The notes: generated by a model not told the origin, from the letters alone. DNA of 9,590 nt from Clostridiales bacterium UBA1246 (GCA_002308315.1 DBWE01000094.1:714-10303); one strand, 5' to 3'. Shown: positions 1 to 7,586, numbered from the stretch's first letter. Numbers and translations: made by a program.

Positions 1-120
1 GATATAGCCACGTTCGGCGAAAGCGACTATAAGCAGGCAGACGCCGAGGGCTTTATAAATCTCTTCGGTCTGCCGCTCAAGGTATCCGCTCTCCGTGATC
101 AGGGGAGGCTGAAAAAGTGA
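1..120 (+). CDS. argG: Argininosuccinate synthase, C-terminal end (partial)
   Basis: Frame 1 is open from the window edge to TGA at 118-120 and gives 39 residues. They include a segment of the form [17 protein letters not shown], which matches the C-terminal tail of argininosuccinate synthase (family knowledge: many Firmicutes ArgG proteins end in an 'A-x-GFI-x-x-x-GLP-x-KV-x-A' segment). The enzyme ligates citrulline and aspartate using ATP in the cytoplasm, the penultimate step of arginine synthesis. The stop overlaps the GTG start of argH by four bases (GTGA), the usual argGH arrangement with likely translational coupling. The catalytic N-terminal and ATP-binding parts lie outside the window, so the assignment rests on the tail plus the neighbour. 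Confidence 0.85.
   Translation, partial: DIATFGESDYKQADAEGFINLFGLPLKVSALRDQGRLKK
101..108 (+). promoter_or_regulatory. Ribosome binding site of argH
   Basis: AGGGGAGG lies eight bases before the GTG at 117-119, inside the last codons of argG. It supports the GTG start over later ATGs, and the protein then begins MKLWSGRF, the usual ArgH N-terminus. Confidence 0.75.
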
Positions 121-1493
121 AACTCTGGTCGGGTCGTTTTGACAGCGACAGCGCCGGCATAACGGACGAGATCAATTCCTCCATCGACTTTGACAGCCGT
201 CTGTATGCCGAGGACATCGAGGGCAGCCGTGCTCACGCCGCAATGCTTGCCGTGCAGGGCATCATATCCCCGACCGACGCCGACCGGATCATCGAGGGGC
301 TTGACTCCATTCTTGCGGACATTGAGAGCGGGAAAGTCAGCTTTACCCGGGACAACGAAGATATACACATGAATATCGAGGCGCTGCTGACTCAACGTAT
401 CGGAGAAGCCGGGAAGCGTCTTCATACCGCCCGCAGCCGCAACGACCAGGTCGCTCTCGATATACGTCTGTATCTGAAAAAGGAGATCGTTCAGACCGAC
501 AAGCTGCTGCGCGCGCTGATATCCGTCATAGCAGACCGCGCGGAAGGCGGATACGATATCATCATGCCCGCTTATACGCATCTTCAGCGCGCCCAGCCTA
601 CGACCTTTGCGCATTACATGATGGCATACGCCAACATGCTGCGCCGCGACTGCACGAGGCTTGCCGACTGTCTTGAGCGCATGGATTATTCGCCTCTCGG
701 AAGCGGCGCGCTTACCTCGACCACATATCCGATCGACCGCCGTCTCGTCGCCAGGGCCCTCGGCTTCCGCGGGATCACGGAAAACAGTCTTGACGGCGTT
801 TCCGACCGCGATTTTGCCGTGGAGCTGCTGTCGGACCTCTCGATCGTAATGATGCACCTGTCCCGCTTTGCGGAAGAGCTTATACTGTGGAGCTCCTGGG
901 AATTCAAATTCATAGAGATGGACGACGCTTTTTCGACCGGCTCGTCGATCATGCCGCAAAAGAAAAATCCCGACGTTGCCGAGCTTGTGCGCGGCAAGAC
1001 CGGGAGAGTATACGGTTCTCTTATAAGTCTGCTCACCGTTCTGAAAGGACTGCCCCTTGCCTACAACAAGGATATGCAGGAAGATAAGGAGCCGCTTTTC
1101 GACGCCATAGACACCGTCAAGCTCTGCCTGCGCGCCTTCGCGCCCATGATCGCAACGATGAAGCTGCTTCCGGAGAACATGCGCCGCGCAGCGGGAGGCG
1201 GATTTATAAACGCCACGGACTGCGCCGACTGGCTGACCAAAAAGGGCGTTCCCTTCCGCGACGCGTATACCGTCACAGGCAAGCTCGTCAACCACTGCAT
1301 AAAGGAAGGGAAGACCCTTGAAGAGCTTTCCGTCGATGAACTCAGGGCCTTCTCCCCTGTCTTTGACGAAAGCATATTCGAGGCGATCAGGCTCGAGAAC
1401 TGCGTTGAGGCGCGCATAGCCGAGGGCGGGCCGAGCAGGACCTCCGTCGAAGCGCAGCTGCGCTCGATCCGCGATTTTCTTGAAACAAGCTGA
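117..1493 (+). CDS. argH: Argininosuccinate lyase
   Basis: This 458-residue protein is a full-length argininosuccinate lyase, which splits argininosuccinate into arginine and fumarate as the last step of arginine synthesis. It acts as a cytoplasmic homotetramer of the fumarase/aspartase superfamily. The three superfamily regions are visible: TARSRNDQ at residues 104-111, the THLQ segment with H155 at 154-157, and the flexible signature loop [12 protein letters not shown] at 275-286, which carries the catalytic serine. The length is normal for the family. The GTG start is supported by the strong ribosome binding site at 101-108 and by the typical N-terminus. It overlaps argG by four bases, so the two are cotranscribed. 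A hairpin at 1514-1550 ends the operon. No frameshift or missing motif is seen. Confidence 0.98.
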   Translation: MKLWSGRFDSDSAGITDEINSSIDFDSRLYAEDIEGSRAHAAMLAVQGIISPTDADRIIEGLDSILADIESGKVSFTRDNEDIHMNIEALLTQRIGEAGKRLHTARSRNDQVALDIRLYLKKEIVQTDKLLRALISVIADRAEGGYDIIMPAYTHLQRAQPTTFAHYMMAYANMLRRDCTRLADCLERMDYSPLGSGALTSTTYPIDRRLVARALGFRGITENSLDGVSDRDFAVELLSDLSIVMMHLSRFAEELILWSSWEFKFIEMDDAFSTGSSIMPQKKNPDVAELVRGKTGRVYGSLISLLTVLKGLPLAYNKDMQEDKEPLFDAIDTVKLCLRAFAPMIATMKLLPENMRRAAGGGFINATDCADWLTKKGVPFRDAYTVTGKLVNHCIKEGKTLEELSVDELRAFSPVFDESIFEAIRLENCVEARIAEGGPSRTSVEAQLRSIRDFLETS

Positions 1494-1513
1494 ATGCTTC
1501 ACGGCAATAATAT

Positions 1514-1550
1514 ACGGCACATCCCACGGCAGAGGCATGGGATGTGCCGT
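1514..1550. terminator. Hairpin between convergent argH and the small membrane protein gene
   Basis: A perfect 13-bp inverted repeat (ACGGCACATCCCA at 1514-1526, complement at 1538-1550) flanks an 11-base loop. Downstream on the + strand is AT-rich sequence (AATTATTTAT), and on the minus strand TATATTATT. It lies 20 bases after the argH stop and 7 bases after the stop of the convergent gene, so it probably works as a bidirectional terminator. The U-tracts are imperfect, so efficiency is uncertain. Confidence 0.75.
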
Positions 1551-1556
1551 AATTAT

Positions 1557-1973
1557 TTATCGTTCCATCAGCCGAAAACGTACAAGCATCACAACAAGTC
1601 CCGCGGCGAGCATTATCGCTCCGAGGCATATAAAAGTCCCGAAGCATCCGGGCTTATGAGAGCGCGATTTTACGAAATCGCCGTAACTGATATAGTCCTC
1701 TTTTGTTCGCCTGAAGAATTCGGCGATGTTGTGAGTCAGATAGAACAGCCCGTCGAAAGCCCCCTTATGGGAAAAGTAAAGTATAATGCCCCACAGGAGA
1801 TATCCGAGCCCGACCTCGGTAAGAGCGTCGCAAACGCACAGCATTATACGCCGCTGCGCATGGACGGTGCCTGCCATACGCGCGAAGAATGCCGCAGCGC
1901 ACAAAACCGCAGCCGCAATGACGACAGCGGCTTTTTTGCCGCGTTTATTCAGGCGGGAAACCTTTTCGCTCAT
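1557..1973 (-). CDS. Small three-helix membrane protein, DUF3899-like
   Basis: The protein has 138 residues. Hydrophobic segments at about 14-34, 44-68 and 109-132 look like three membrane helices, with a Lys/Arg-rich N-terminus and a basic Arg/Lys stretch (about 88-107) between helices 2 and 3. The order 'cytosolic start, helix, CDAL-like segment entering helix 2, GAFDG motif at 71-75, a Tyr-rich YISYGDFV stretch at 94-101, last helix' resembles DUF3899 (recalled family pattern, not searched), a membrane family of unknown function found in Firmicutes. A GAGG at 1984-1987 sits ten bases before the ATG. The gene follows the glycyl radical enzyme on the same strand with an 80-bp gap that holds a hairpin. 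It is probably unrelated to that pathway, though read-through could cotranscribe it. A longer reading frame on the opposite strand at 1494-2084 is judged a shadow. Confidence 0.75.
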   Translation of the reverse strand: MSEKVSRLNKRGKKAAVVIAAAVLCAAAFFARMAGTVHAQRRIMLCVCDALTEVGLGYLLWGIILYFSHKGAFDGLFYLTHNIAEFFRRTKEDYISYGDFVKSRSHKPGCFGTFICLGAIMLAAGLVVMLVRFRLMER

Positions 1974-2002
1974 GATGGTATTTCCTCTTTATCGGCAACT
2001 CA

Positions 2003-2039
2003 ACCGTCGGCGCTGTTTCCCGTAAACAGCGCCGACGGT
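2003..2039. terminator. Strong hairpin after the glycyl radical enzyme gene
   Basis: A perfect 16-bp inverted repeat (ACCGTCGGCGCTGTTT at 2003-2018, complement at 2024-2039) has a five-base loop. It starts 14 bases past the stop of the glycyl radical enzyme on the minus strand. The T-run (CTTTTT at 2040-2045) is on the + strand side. In the minus-strand transcript the run is therefore A-rich and upstream, and no U-tract follows the stem. It may end or attenuate the minus operon, protect its 3' end, or stop + strand read-through from argH. Confidence 0.6.
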
Positions 2040-2053
2040 CTTTTTGCGCGTTT

Positions 2054-4525
2054 TTATATTGCCAGCTCGCAGCGGTTGATATAATCCTCCTGATCCTCAA
2101 AGGGAAGATGAGTAAAGTATGCCGAGAAGCCCGCGATTCTGACGATCAGATCCTGATAATCGGCGGGGTTTGCCTGCGCCGCGCGAAGCACTGCAGTATC
2201 TGCGACGGTAAAGTGCAGCTGCATTCCGCCGAGCTCTCTGAAATATGTCTCGATAAGATCCCTGACCTTGGCGGTTGCTTCCTCTCCCTTGACCGAGTTG
2301 GCGTCAAAGCGCAGATTGATGGCTCCGCCGCAGCGGAATTTATCGAACTCGAGCGTTGAAACGCTCTTGATGTATGACAGCGGACCGTTGCGTACCATTG
2401 CCTGACGCGGATCGTTCGGCCCGGCAAGAGGCTCGCCTGCCCTGCGTCCGTCCGGCGTAGCCGCCGTGTTCTTGCCGACAAGTACGAAGGCCAGGTCATT
2501 GGCTCCGCCGTTCATCGCGCCGTCGTAGGGGCAGCAGCGGCTGTTGAAATAATCAAGCCAAAGGCTGCTGGACCATCTTGCGAGCTCATCGACCTCGGGA
2601 ACGTCGTTGCCGTAAAAATCCACCTTATTGAGTATATATTGATGCAGCTTCTCGTAGCCCTCCCAGTTGGCGCAAAGCGCGTCGTACAATTCCCGGGCGG
2701 AAACGATCTTCTCGTCGAAGCAAAGCTTTTTTATCACCATCAGACTGTCGGCACAGTTGGCAATATTGCGCGTCATGGCGCCCATGGCATAGTATTTTGC
2801 TCCGCCCCATGTTACGTCTTTGCCCGACTCAACACAGCCTTCGGTCATGACGGACGCGCTGATACACGGGAAATCCTGATCGAACACAAGCGCATTGAGC
2901 TGGTATATCTTCGCCTCGTAATCGAGGTAATACTTTACCTGGTGTTCAAATTCCTTCAGCAGCTCGTCAAAGCTCTCGTACTCATACAGCTTTTTGCAGG
3001 GCACCCAGCCTTCAACGCCCGTCATCGGATTGACGTTACCGTATATGCACATGTTCAAAACCGGTATCAGACCGAAGCCTCCCCAATGACCTGCGCTTCC
3101 TACAAAAGGCCACTCCTTCCCGCATACGGCGGGCTCCACGCACCCCACGATACCGTAATCGCGCGCATCCTCAAGGCTGCGGCCTTTTTCAAGCATCTGC
3201 CTGATGATAACTTCGTCGTTGTTGAACTGCGGTATCCCTCCGAGACGTTTGCTTGTTTCTATTCCGAGCGCCCAAATCTCATCGGGAGTATATTCGTTTA
3301 TTCGGAGCGCAATGCTCGGCTCGGCCACCTTCAGGCGATAATAGGCAAGCAGGATCATCTTTGTGGCCGTATTGTATTCGCCGGTCCCGTCCGCCTTCAT
3401 TCCGCCGACGGTAATATTCATTCCGCCGGTCACATTCTGATCCTTTCCGAGAGTATCAAAGAGGTTGCGGCCCTGCTCGTGCATTTTGAAAATCTCGTCA
3501 TTTTCGGGATAAGTGCAGAGGACGAGCAGATCGCCCGTGTGAAGGATATAAGCGTCGCAAAGCTCCTGCGCCTGCTCCTCGGTAAGAGTGCCGTTTTTCA
3601 GATCGTTTTCAAGCAGTTCTCCTATATACTTGTCTATACGCGCCGGAGAATCGCCCACATGCGCTCCGTCGGCCGAAAGCAGATACTGATAGAAAAAAAT
3701 GCTCTGAAAACCCTCCCAAAGATTTCTCGCCGGATGCTCGGGGATCCACTCGCAGGAGTCCGCCATACGCAGAAGCACTTCCCTGCGCTCGGGAGACGCC
3801 GTTTCGGCTTTTTTCCGGCACGCCTCCGCATAACGGTGCGCCATGAGGATGACCGCGTCGCAGGTCTTGATAACGGCTCGGTAGAAAGGATGAGAGCGCG
3901 CAGTCTCGGTAGTGATGTGCGCGTCGATCTCGGCAAGCTTTTCCACAGCCATTTGCCTTACGGCTCCGAAGCCGACTTTGACTACCTTGTCATAATTCGG
4001 AATGAAATGCCCCTGGTAGGTAATGAAGGTGGAATACATATCGGCGTCTATTACGCCGTTTCCGAACTTTTCATAAAGGTCGGGCGTCATCAGTCCGCGT
4101 ACATGAGCGCTTATGTCTCGCTCTCTCCACCATGCCGCGGCGTCGAGGAGATACTGTCTTTCATCATCGTCTACCCACACGCAGTTCGGGACCTGCCAGG
4201 CCCTGCGGAAACGCTCGTCGGTATCTCCGAAGCATCTGGGTATCCAGTTCGGATCGGTCGCTTCGATATCAAAATGCAGCGTACGCGCCCACGGACCGTT
4301 TCCGCCGAGGAATATCTCGTCATCCTCAATATTTATCTCGCGCGTGGCGCACCACTGATAAAGATAGCCCGCTCTCTTCAAGATCGGGTATTCGGCTTCA
4401 TGAGATTTATAATATTCGGTGATTATTCTGTTTCGCTCGGTATTCAGGCGAAGGTGATTGTTGCTCCATTCGCGTTTTTCCTGCAGCTTCTTGATGGCCG
4501 GAGAAATCGGAACATCGAAATTCAT
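2054..4525 (-). CDS. Glycyl radical enzyme (PFL/dehydratase superfamily), substrate unknown
   Basis: This 823-residue protein belongs to the pyruvate formate-lyase/diol dehydratase superfamily of oxygen-sensitive radical enzymes. A large PFL-type barrel covers about residues 10-690, including the radical-relay loop GCVEP with C462 (thiyl) and E464 (probable base). The C-terminal glycyl radical domain contains TPDGR at 690-694, GGMQ at 766-769 and the radical motif VRIAGFSAYF with G799. CVEP rather than a Cys-Cys pair excludes a true pyruvate formate-lyase and points to lyase, dehydratase or decarboxylase chemistry. By eye, the Asp found 14 residues after the Cys in glycerol-type dehydratases is Gly here (G476), and H480 follows. 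The segment usually reading Q-x-N before the radical loop is H771-F-T773. No N-terminal encapsulation peptide is seen. AGGAGG at 4538-4533 lies seven bases before the ATG. The activase gene is immediately upstream. Superfamily membership is near certain; the reaction is unknown. Confidence 0.95.
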   Translation of the reverse strand: MNFDVPISPAIKKLQEKREWSNNHLRLNTERNRIITEYYKSHEAEYPILKRAGYLYQWCATREINIEDDEIFLGGNGPWARTLHFDIEATDPNWIPRCFGDTDERFRRAWQVPNCVWVDDDERQYLLDAAAWWRERDISAHVRGLMTPDLYEKFGNGVIDADMYSTFITYQGHFIPNYDKVVKVGFGAVRQMAVEKLAEIDAHITTETARSHPFYRAVIKTCDAVILMAHRYAEACRKKAETASPERREVLLRMADSCEWIPEHPARNLWEGFQSIFFYQYLLSADGAHVGDSPARIDKYIGELLENDLKNGTLTEEQAQELCDAYILHTGDLLVLCTYPENDEIFKMHEQGRNLFDTLGKDQNVTGGMNITVGGMKADGTGEYNTATKMILLAYYRLKVAEPSIALRINEYTPDEIWALGIETSKRLGGIPQFNNDEVIIRQMLEKGRSLEDARDYGIVGCVEPAVCGKEWPFVGSAGHWGGFGLIPVLNMCIYGNVNPMTGVEGWVPCKKLYEYESFDELLKEFEHQVKYYLDYEAKIYQLNALVFDQDFPCISASVMTEGCVESGKDVTWGGAKYYAMGAMTRNIANCADSLMVIKKLCFDEKIVSARELYDALCANWEGYEKLHQYILNKVDFYGNDVPEVDELARWSSSLWLDYFNSRCCPYDGAMNGGANDLAFVLVGKNTAATPDGRRAGEPLAGPNDPRQAMVRNGPLSYIKSVSTLEFDKFRCGGAINLRFDANSVKGEEATAKVRDLIETYFRELGGMQLHFTVADTAVLRAAQANPADYQDLIVRIAGFSAYFTHLPFEDQEDYINRCELAI

Positions 4526-4532
4526 AAATAAT

Positions 4533-4538
4533 CCTCCT
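4533..4538 (-). promoter_or_regulatory. Ribosome binding site of the glycyl radical enzyme
   Basis: AGGAGG on the minus strand lies seven bases before the ATG at 4525. It is a consensus site, suggesting high translation of an abundant catabolic enzyme, and it fixes the start. The rest of the 53-bp gap to the activase (4526-4578) shows no convincing promoter or hairpin. Confidence 0.75.
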
Positions 4539-4578
4539 CTTCAACGCAAATAAAAAACGCTTTATTCTTTCGGACGGA

Positions 4579-5550
4579 TCAGTGTATCTGACAATTCAGC
4601 CCGCAGCTTTTGAAAATATCAAGAATTTGCGCCATACGGCTATCATCCGGCGCTTCAACGTTTTTCAGCTTGTATTCCCTGCCGAGTCTGGCATACTTGC
4701 CTTTTCCGGTTGCGTGATAGGGTAAAAGCTGAACAAGCTTTACGCTCTCTCCGAGAGAGACGCAGAATTCCGCGGCTTTTCCGAGGAGCTCTTCCCTGTC
4801 GTTCAGCTTCGGTATCACAGGGATGCGTATTTGGAGCGCCGCCCCGTTTTCTGCGAGGAAGCGCGCGTTTTCAAGTATGAGTTCATTGGGCACGCCGGTA
4901 AGACGCTCATGGAGAGCCGAGTCCATGCACTTCAAATCATATAGGAAAAGGTCTGTATACGGCATTATTTTCGCAAAATGCTCCTCGGGAGCAAAACCGG
5001 TAGTATCAAGACAGACGTGTATGCCCGCTTCTTTCAGCCTGACGGAAAGCTCGTAGGTAAAATCGAATTGGCTCATCGCCTCGCCGCCGGATATGGTCAC
5101 GCCACCGCCGTTTTTAAAGAAAATCCTGTCTCGAAGAAGGCGCTCGAAAACCTCTCCGACCGCAGCGTCTTTTCCCGCGGTATACAAAGCGCCGGGCAGA
5201 CATGCCTCTGCGCATTTAAGACAGCGCGTGCATTTTTCCCTGTCAATGCTCACCTTTCGTACCGCTGCGCCGCTTCCCGGAAATTCGCCGCCCGGCTCAT
5301 CCGCTGACAACGCTCCCGCGGGACATGCCGAAACACAGGAATTATCGCATTCTTTGACCCCGACGCACTTTACGTCGAGATATCCCAGCTCGAACCCGAA
5401 ATCCTGAGACTCCGGGCTGTGACACCACAAGCAGCGCAGCGGGCAGCCTTTCAAATATACCGTCGTGCGTACTCCGGGCCCGTCGTGTACCGCGTATCCC
5501 TGAATATCGTAGATCCGGCCGACTGCTCCGCGGGATTTATAATCGTTCAT
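4579..5550 (-). CDS. Glycyl-radical enzyme activating enzyme (radical SAM, with two extra 4Fe-4S clusters)
   Basis: This 323-residue activase uses S-adenosylmethionine and a 4Fe-4S cluster to make the glycyl radical on its partner, here presumably G799 of the next gene. The radical SAM motif is C36-x3-C40-x2-C43. An inserted ferredoxin-like domain follows, with C62-x5-C68-x3-C72-x3-C76-P and C107-x2-C110-x2-C113-x3-C117. Then come the GGE motif, which contacts the SAM amino group, in SGGEAMSQ, and a half-barrel with DLK. The ferredoxin insert is typical of activases of dehydratases, decarboxylases and other non-PFL glycyl radical enzymes, and is absent from PflA. GGAG at 5560-5557 lies six bases before the ATG. 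The gene sits 53 bp upstream of the glycyl radical enzyme on the same strand. The first ferredoxin-like Cys group is spaced unlike the usual CxxCxxC pattern. Confidence 0.96.
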   Translation of the reverse strand: MNDYKSRGAVGRIYDIQGYAVHDGPGVRTTVYLKGCPLRCLWCHSPESQDFGFELGYLDVKCVGVKECDNSCVSACPAGALSADEPGGEFPGSGAAVRKVSIDREKCTRCLKCAEACLPGALYTAGKDAAVGEVFERLLRDRIFFKNGGGVTISGGEAMSQFDFTYELSVRLKEAGIHVCLDTTGFAPEEHFAKIMPYTDLFLYDLKCMDSALHERLTGVPNELILENARFLAENGAALQIRIPVIPKLNDREELLGKAAEFCVSLGESVKLVQLLPYHATGKGKYARLGREYKLKNVEAPDDSRMAQILDIFKSCGLNCQIH

Positions 5551-5575
5551 TTTTCGCTCCGTACCTCAAGCGTTT

Positions 5576-5614
5576 TTTTCATTCCGCTGCCGCACGGCGG
5601 CAGCGGAATGAAAA
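5576..5614. other. Intergenic hairpin between the second dehydrogenase and the activase
   Basis: An 18-bp perfect inverted repeat (arms 5576-5593 and 5597-5614) has a three-base loop. Its core is CATTCCGCTGCCG with complement, and TTTT/AAAA form the base of the stem. It fills much of the 77-bp gap. In the minus-strand transcript the stem is followed by A residues, not U, so it is not a standard terminator. An mRNA-stabilising or processing element that sets different levels for the upstream and downstream genes is a reasonable inference. Confidence 0.7.
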
Positions 5615-5627
5615 CGGTCCGTATTAT

Positions 5628-6545
5628 TTACTTGTCCATTGCCGGCACGTTTTTCTGCGTATTGAATACCGGATGGCTGGCAATAAAGGCAAATTCGGCA
5701 AAGAACCTCTCATTGGGCTCTTCGTCCGGAATTGCTCTGCAGATAGCGTCAAAGCGTTCCTGCAGTCCGCCCTTGAATTCCGGATGAGTAAAAATATACA
5801 GATCCCCGCGCTTTATGCCGCGAAGTACGCGTCTGCCGGCGTCGTCCGGCGAATGAGTAACGGAATGGTCGTAATCCGGAAGAGTATTGGATTCGGTCGC
5901 TTCCGCGACAATGCGGTCTTTACCCATCAGGATATCTGAAACAGCGGTGGAATTTGCTCCGAGGGCCGTATCATGCGGGCCGGGGCAAAAGACGCTGAAG
6001 CCCACACTGCCGCCCATATGGTCTTCCGCAAGCGATTCCATAACGGCCACCACGGCCGCTTTGGTAAAGTTATAGATGTCGCATTTTGCCGACGGCAGTA
6101 TGCCCGACATCGAAGCGGTACTTACGATATGCGCCTCTTCCCCGTGACGGAGCATGTGCGGCAGAATAAGCTGTATTCCGTTTATCACGCCGATAAGATT
6201 AACGTTTATGCCGAGCTGCACCTCTTCAAACGTGACCTCGTCAAGGGGGCCCGCGGCGCAGGTCACTCCGGCGTTATTGACAAGCAGGTGTATATTCCCG
6301 AACTTCTTTTCGGCTTCCTCGACGGCCTTTGCATATTCCGCTCTGTCCGAAACATTCAGACGCAGCGCAAGAACCGGCCATGAGTTTTTTTCAAAAAGCG
6401 CTTTTGCATCGTCAAGGACAGACTGACGCAGGTCTGCCATCACTACGTTCATTCCCTCGGCCGCGCAGGCTTTGGCGATGCCGAGGCCGAGGCCGCTGGC
6501 GCCTCCGGTGATAAAAGCCGTCTTTCCTTTGAAATCTCTCATCAT
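5628..6545 (-). CDS. Short-chain dehydrogenase/reductase (second of the pair)
   Basis: This 305-residue classical SDR is an NAD(P)-dependent alcohol/carbonyl oxidoreductase in the cytoplasm. The Rossmann glycine motif TGGASGLG is at residues 13-20. D38 at the end of strand 2 favours NAD(H) over NADP(H). NNAG is at 90-93. The catalytic tetrad is complete: N116, S145, and Y158-x3-K162. The protein is about 50 residues longer than a minimal SDR, with an extended C-terminus that may shape substrate binding. It starts with two Met codons; the first overlaps the stop of the preceding SDR by one base (TAATG), so translation is probably coupled, and the second (6542) is an equally plausible start. 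The substrate cannot be read from sequence. The context suggests it oxidises the glycyl radical enzyme's substrate precursor or reduces its carbonyl product. Confidence 0.93.
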   Translation of the reverse strand: MMRDFKGKTAFITGGASGLGLGIAKACAAEGMNVVMADLRQSVLDDAKALFEKNSWPVLALRLNVSDRAEYAKAVEEAEKKFGNIHLLVNNAGVTCAAGPLDEVTFEEVQLGINVNLIGVINGIQLILPHMLRHGEEAHIVSTASMSGILPSAKCDIYNFTKAAVVAVMESLAEDHMGGSVGFSVFCPGPHDTALGANSTAVSDILMGKDRIVAEATESNTLPDYDHSVTHSPDDAGRRVLRGIKRGDLYIFTHPEFKGGLQERFDAICRAIPDEEPNERFFAEFAFIASHPVFNTQKNVPAMDK

Positions 6546-7552
6546 TATCCGCCCTTCTTTCTGTTTGCGGCAATATAATCATTGTCGGCGCGGGCAAGTC
6601 CGAAGGGTTCCACTCCGTCCTTGAGTTCATAGAACTCAAATATCCTCGTGGGATCGCTGGATGCATATTTTGTTTTTTCCAGACGTTCTTTCTCGGGAAG
6701 CATATAAAGATGAAGTTTATTATTCTCATTTTCAAGCCAGTCAAGGCTGTCTTTTTCGTCATGGAAGGGCATGATAAGTACGCGGTCTTCTTCTATGCCC
6801 TTTTTCATCACTTCGGCCAAATCAATCGGATCCTGACCCGTGGCATGCACGGTCCTGAGCATCGCCACGGTTTTTTCATTAACGTTATATCCGGTATTGC
6901 GAAGATTTTCCGGCCGATAAAGTTCACAGCTTCCTATATTGGAATTGATGTTCCACGGACACAGCACGGAAGCATGTCCGCCGTAAGCGGGCATATTATC
7001 CGCATAAGAGAACGAAAGATTGATAACGGCCGCTTTTGCGGCTGAATACGGTGCGGTATCCGGCCCGGACTCGAGTCCTCCGACCGACGCGACGTTCACG
7101 ATGTGGAATTCCTCCCTCGGATTGCCGGGAGTGCCGCCGTAGGCCCGCAGTATACGCGGGACAAAGGTAACCATTCCGTTGACGACACCGTCAAAGCACA
7201 CTCCGACTACCCAGTCGAAATCGTCAAATGTTGACGCTTCGGCAGGACCGAACGAGTTCACGCCCGCCGTCTGAATAAACAGATGCGGAGGTCCTCCGAA
7301 TACGCTTTCAATGGTATCTGCGGCTTTTGCAAACTGCTTGCGGTCCGTAAGATCAAAGGGTATGGCAAGGATATCCGCCGCAGTGCAGCCGGCATAGTCG
7401 ATGATCTCGGATACGGCTTTGTGGAGCGCGTCGGCGCGGATATCGCCGATTGCGACCTTCATTCCGGCTTTTGCAAATACCTTTGCCTGACCCAGCCCGA
7501 GACCGCTGGCTCCCCCCGTGATAAAGCATATTTTTCCCGCAAAGTTCTTCAT
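6545..7552 (-). CDS. Short-chain dehydrogenase/reductase with atypical active site (first of the pair)
   Basis: This 335-residue SDR is related to the next gene; both begin with a near-identical F-x-GK...FITGGASGLGLG segment. TGGASGLG is at residues 12-19, D37 suggests NAD(H), and S156 with Y169-x3-K173 form the usual Ser-Tyr-Lys set at the normal 13-residue Ser-Tyr spacing. Two positions differ from classical SDRs. The NNAG motif reads QTAG (94-97). The residue aligning with the catalytic Asn appears to be C119, judged against the neighbouring paralogue. The C-terminus is about 30 residues longer than in the paralogue. GAGGAG at 7566-7561 lies eight bases before the ATG. It is probably an active oxidoreductase or the partner subunit of its neighbour; the substrate is unknown. 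Confidence 0.92.
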   Translation of the reverse strand: MKNFAGKICFITGGASGLGLGQAKVFAKAGMKVAIGDIRADALHKAVSEIIDYAGCTAADILAIPFDLTDRKQFAKAADTIESVFGGPPHLFIQTAGVNSFGPAEASTFDDFDWVVGVCFDGVVNGMVTFVPRILRAYGGTPGNPREEFHIVNVASVGGLESGPDTAPYSAAKAAVINLSFSYADNMPAYGGHASVLCPWNINSNIGSCELYRPENLRNTGYNVNEKTVAMLRTVHATGQDPIDLAEVMKKGIEEDRVLIMPFHDEKDSLDWLENENNKLHLYMLPEKERLEKTKYASSDPTRIFEFYELKDGVEPFGLARADNDYIAANRKKGG

Positions 7553-7586
7553 TGTTCATACTCCTCGCACAAGCATACGATCAGGT

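Noticed and set aside
99..1538. A 479-codon open frame on the minus strand opposite argH
   Set aside because: It mirrors argH, a gene with unmistakable motifs, and its product has no recognisable domain. Long antisense frames are expected from codon bias in this base composition.
1494..2084. A 196-codon + strand frame starting right after argH
   Set aside because: It runs through the argH terminator hairpin and the hairpin at 2003-2039 and has no ribosome binding site. The minus-strand frame inside it encodes a coherent three-helix membrane protein.
3120..3145. Pyruvate formate-lyase as the identity of the radical enzyme
   Set aside because: The active loop is Gly-Cys-Val-Glu-Pro, not the adjacent Cys-Cys of formate-lyases, and its activase carries a ferredoxin insert that PflA lacks.
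2639..4531. A 630-codon open frame on the + strand opposite the glycyl radical enzyme
   Set aside because: It lies opposite the conserved enzyme; no ribosome binding site or domain was seen, and the codon bias of the real gene explains the lack of stops.
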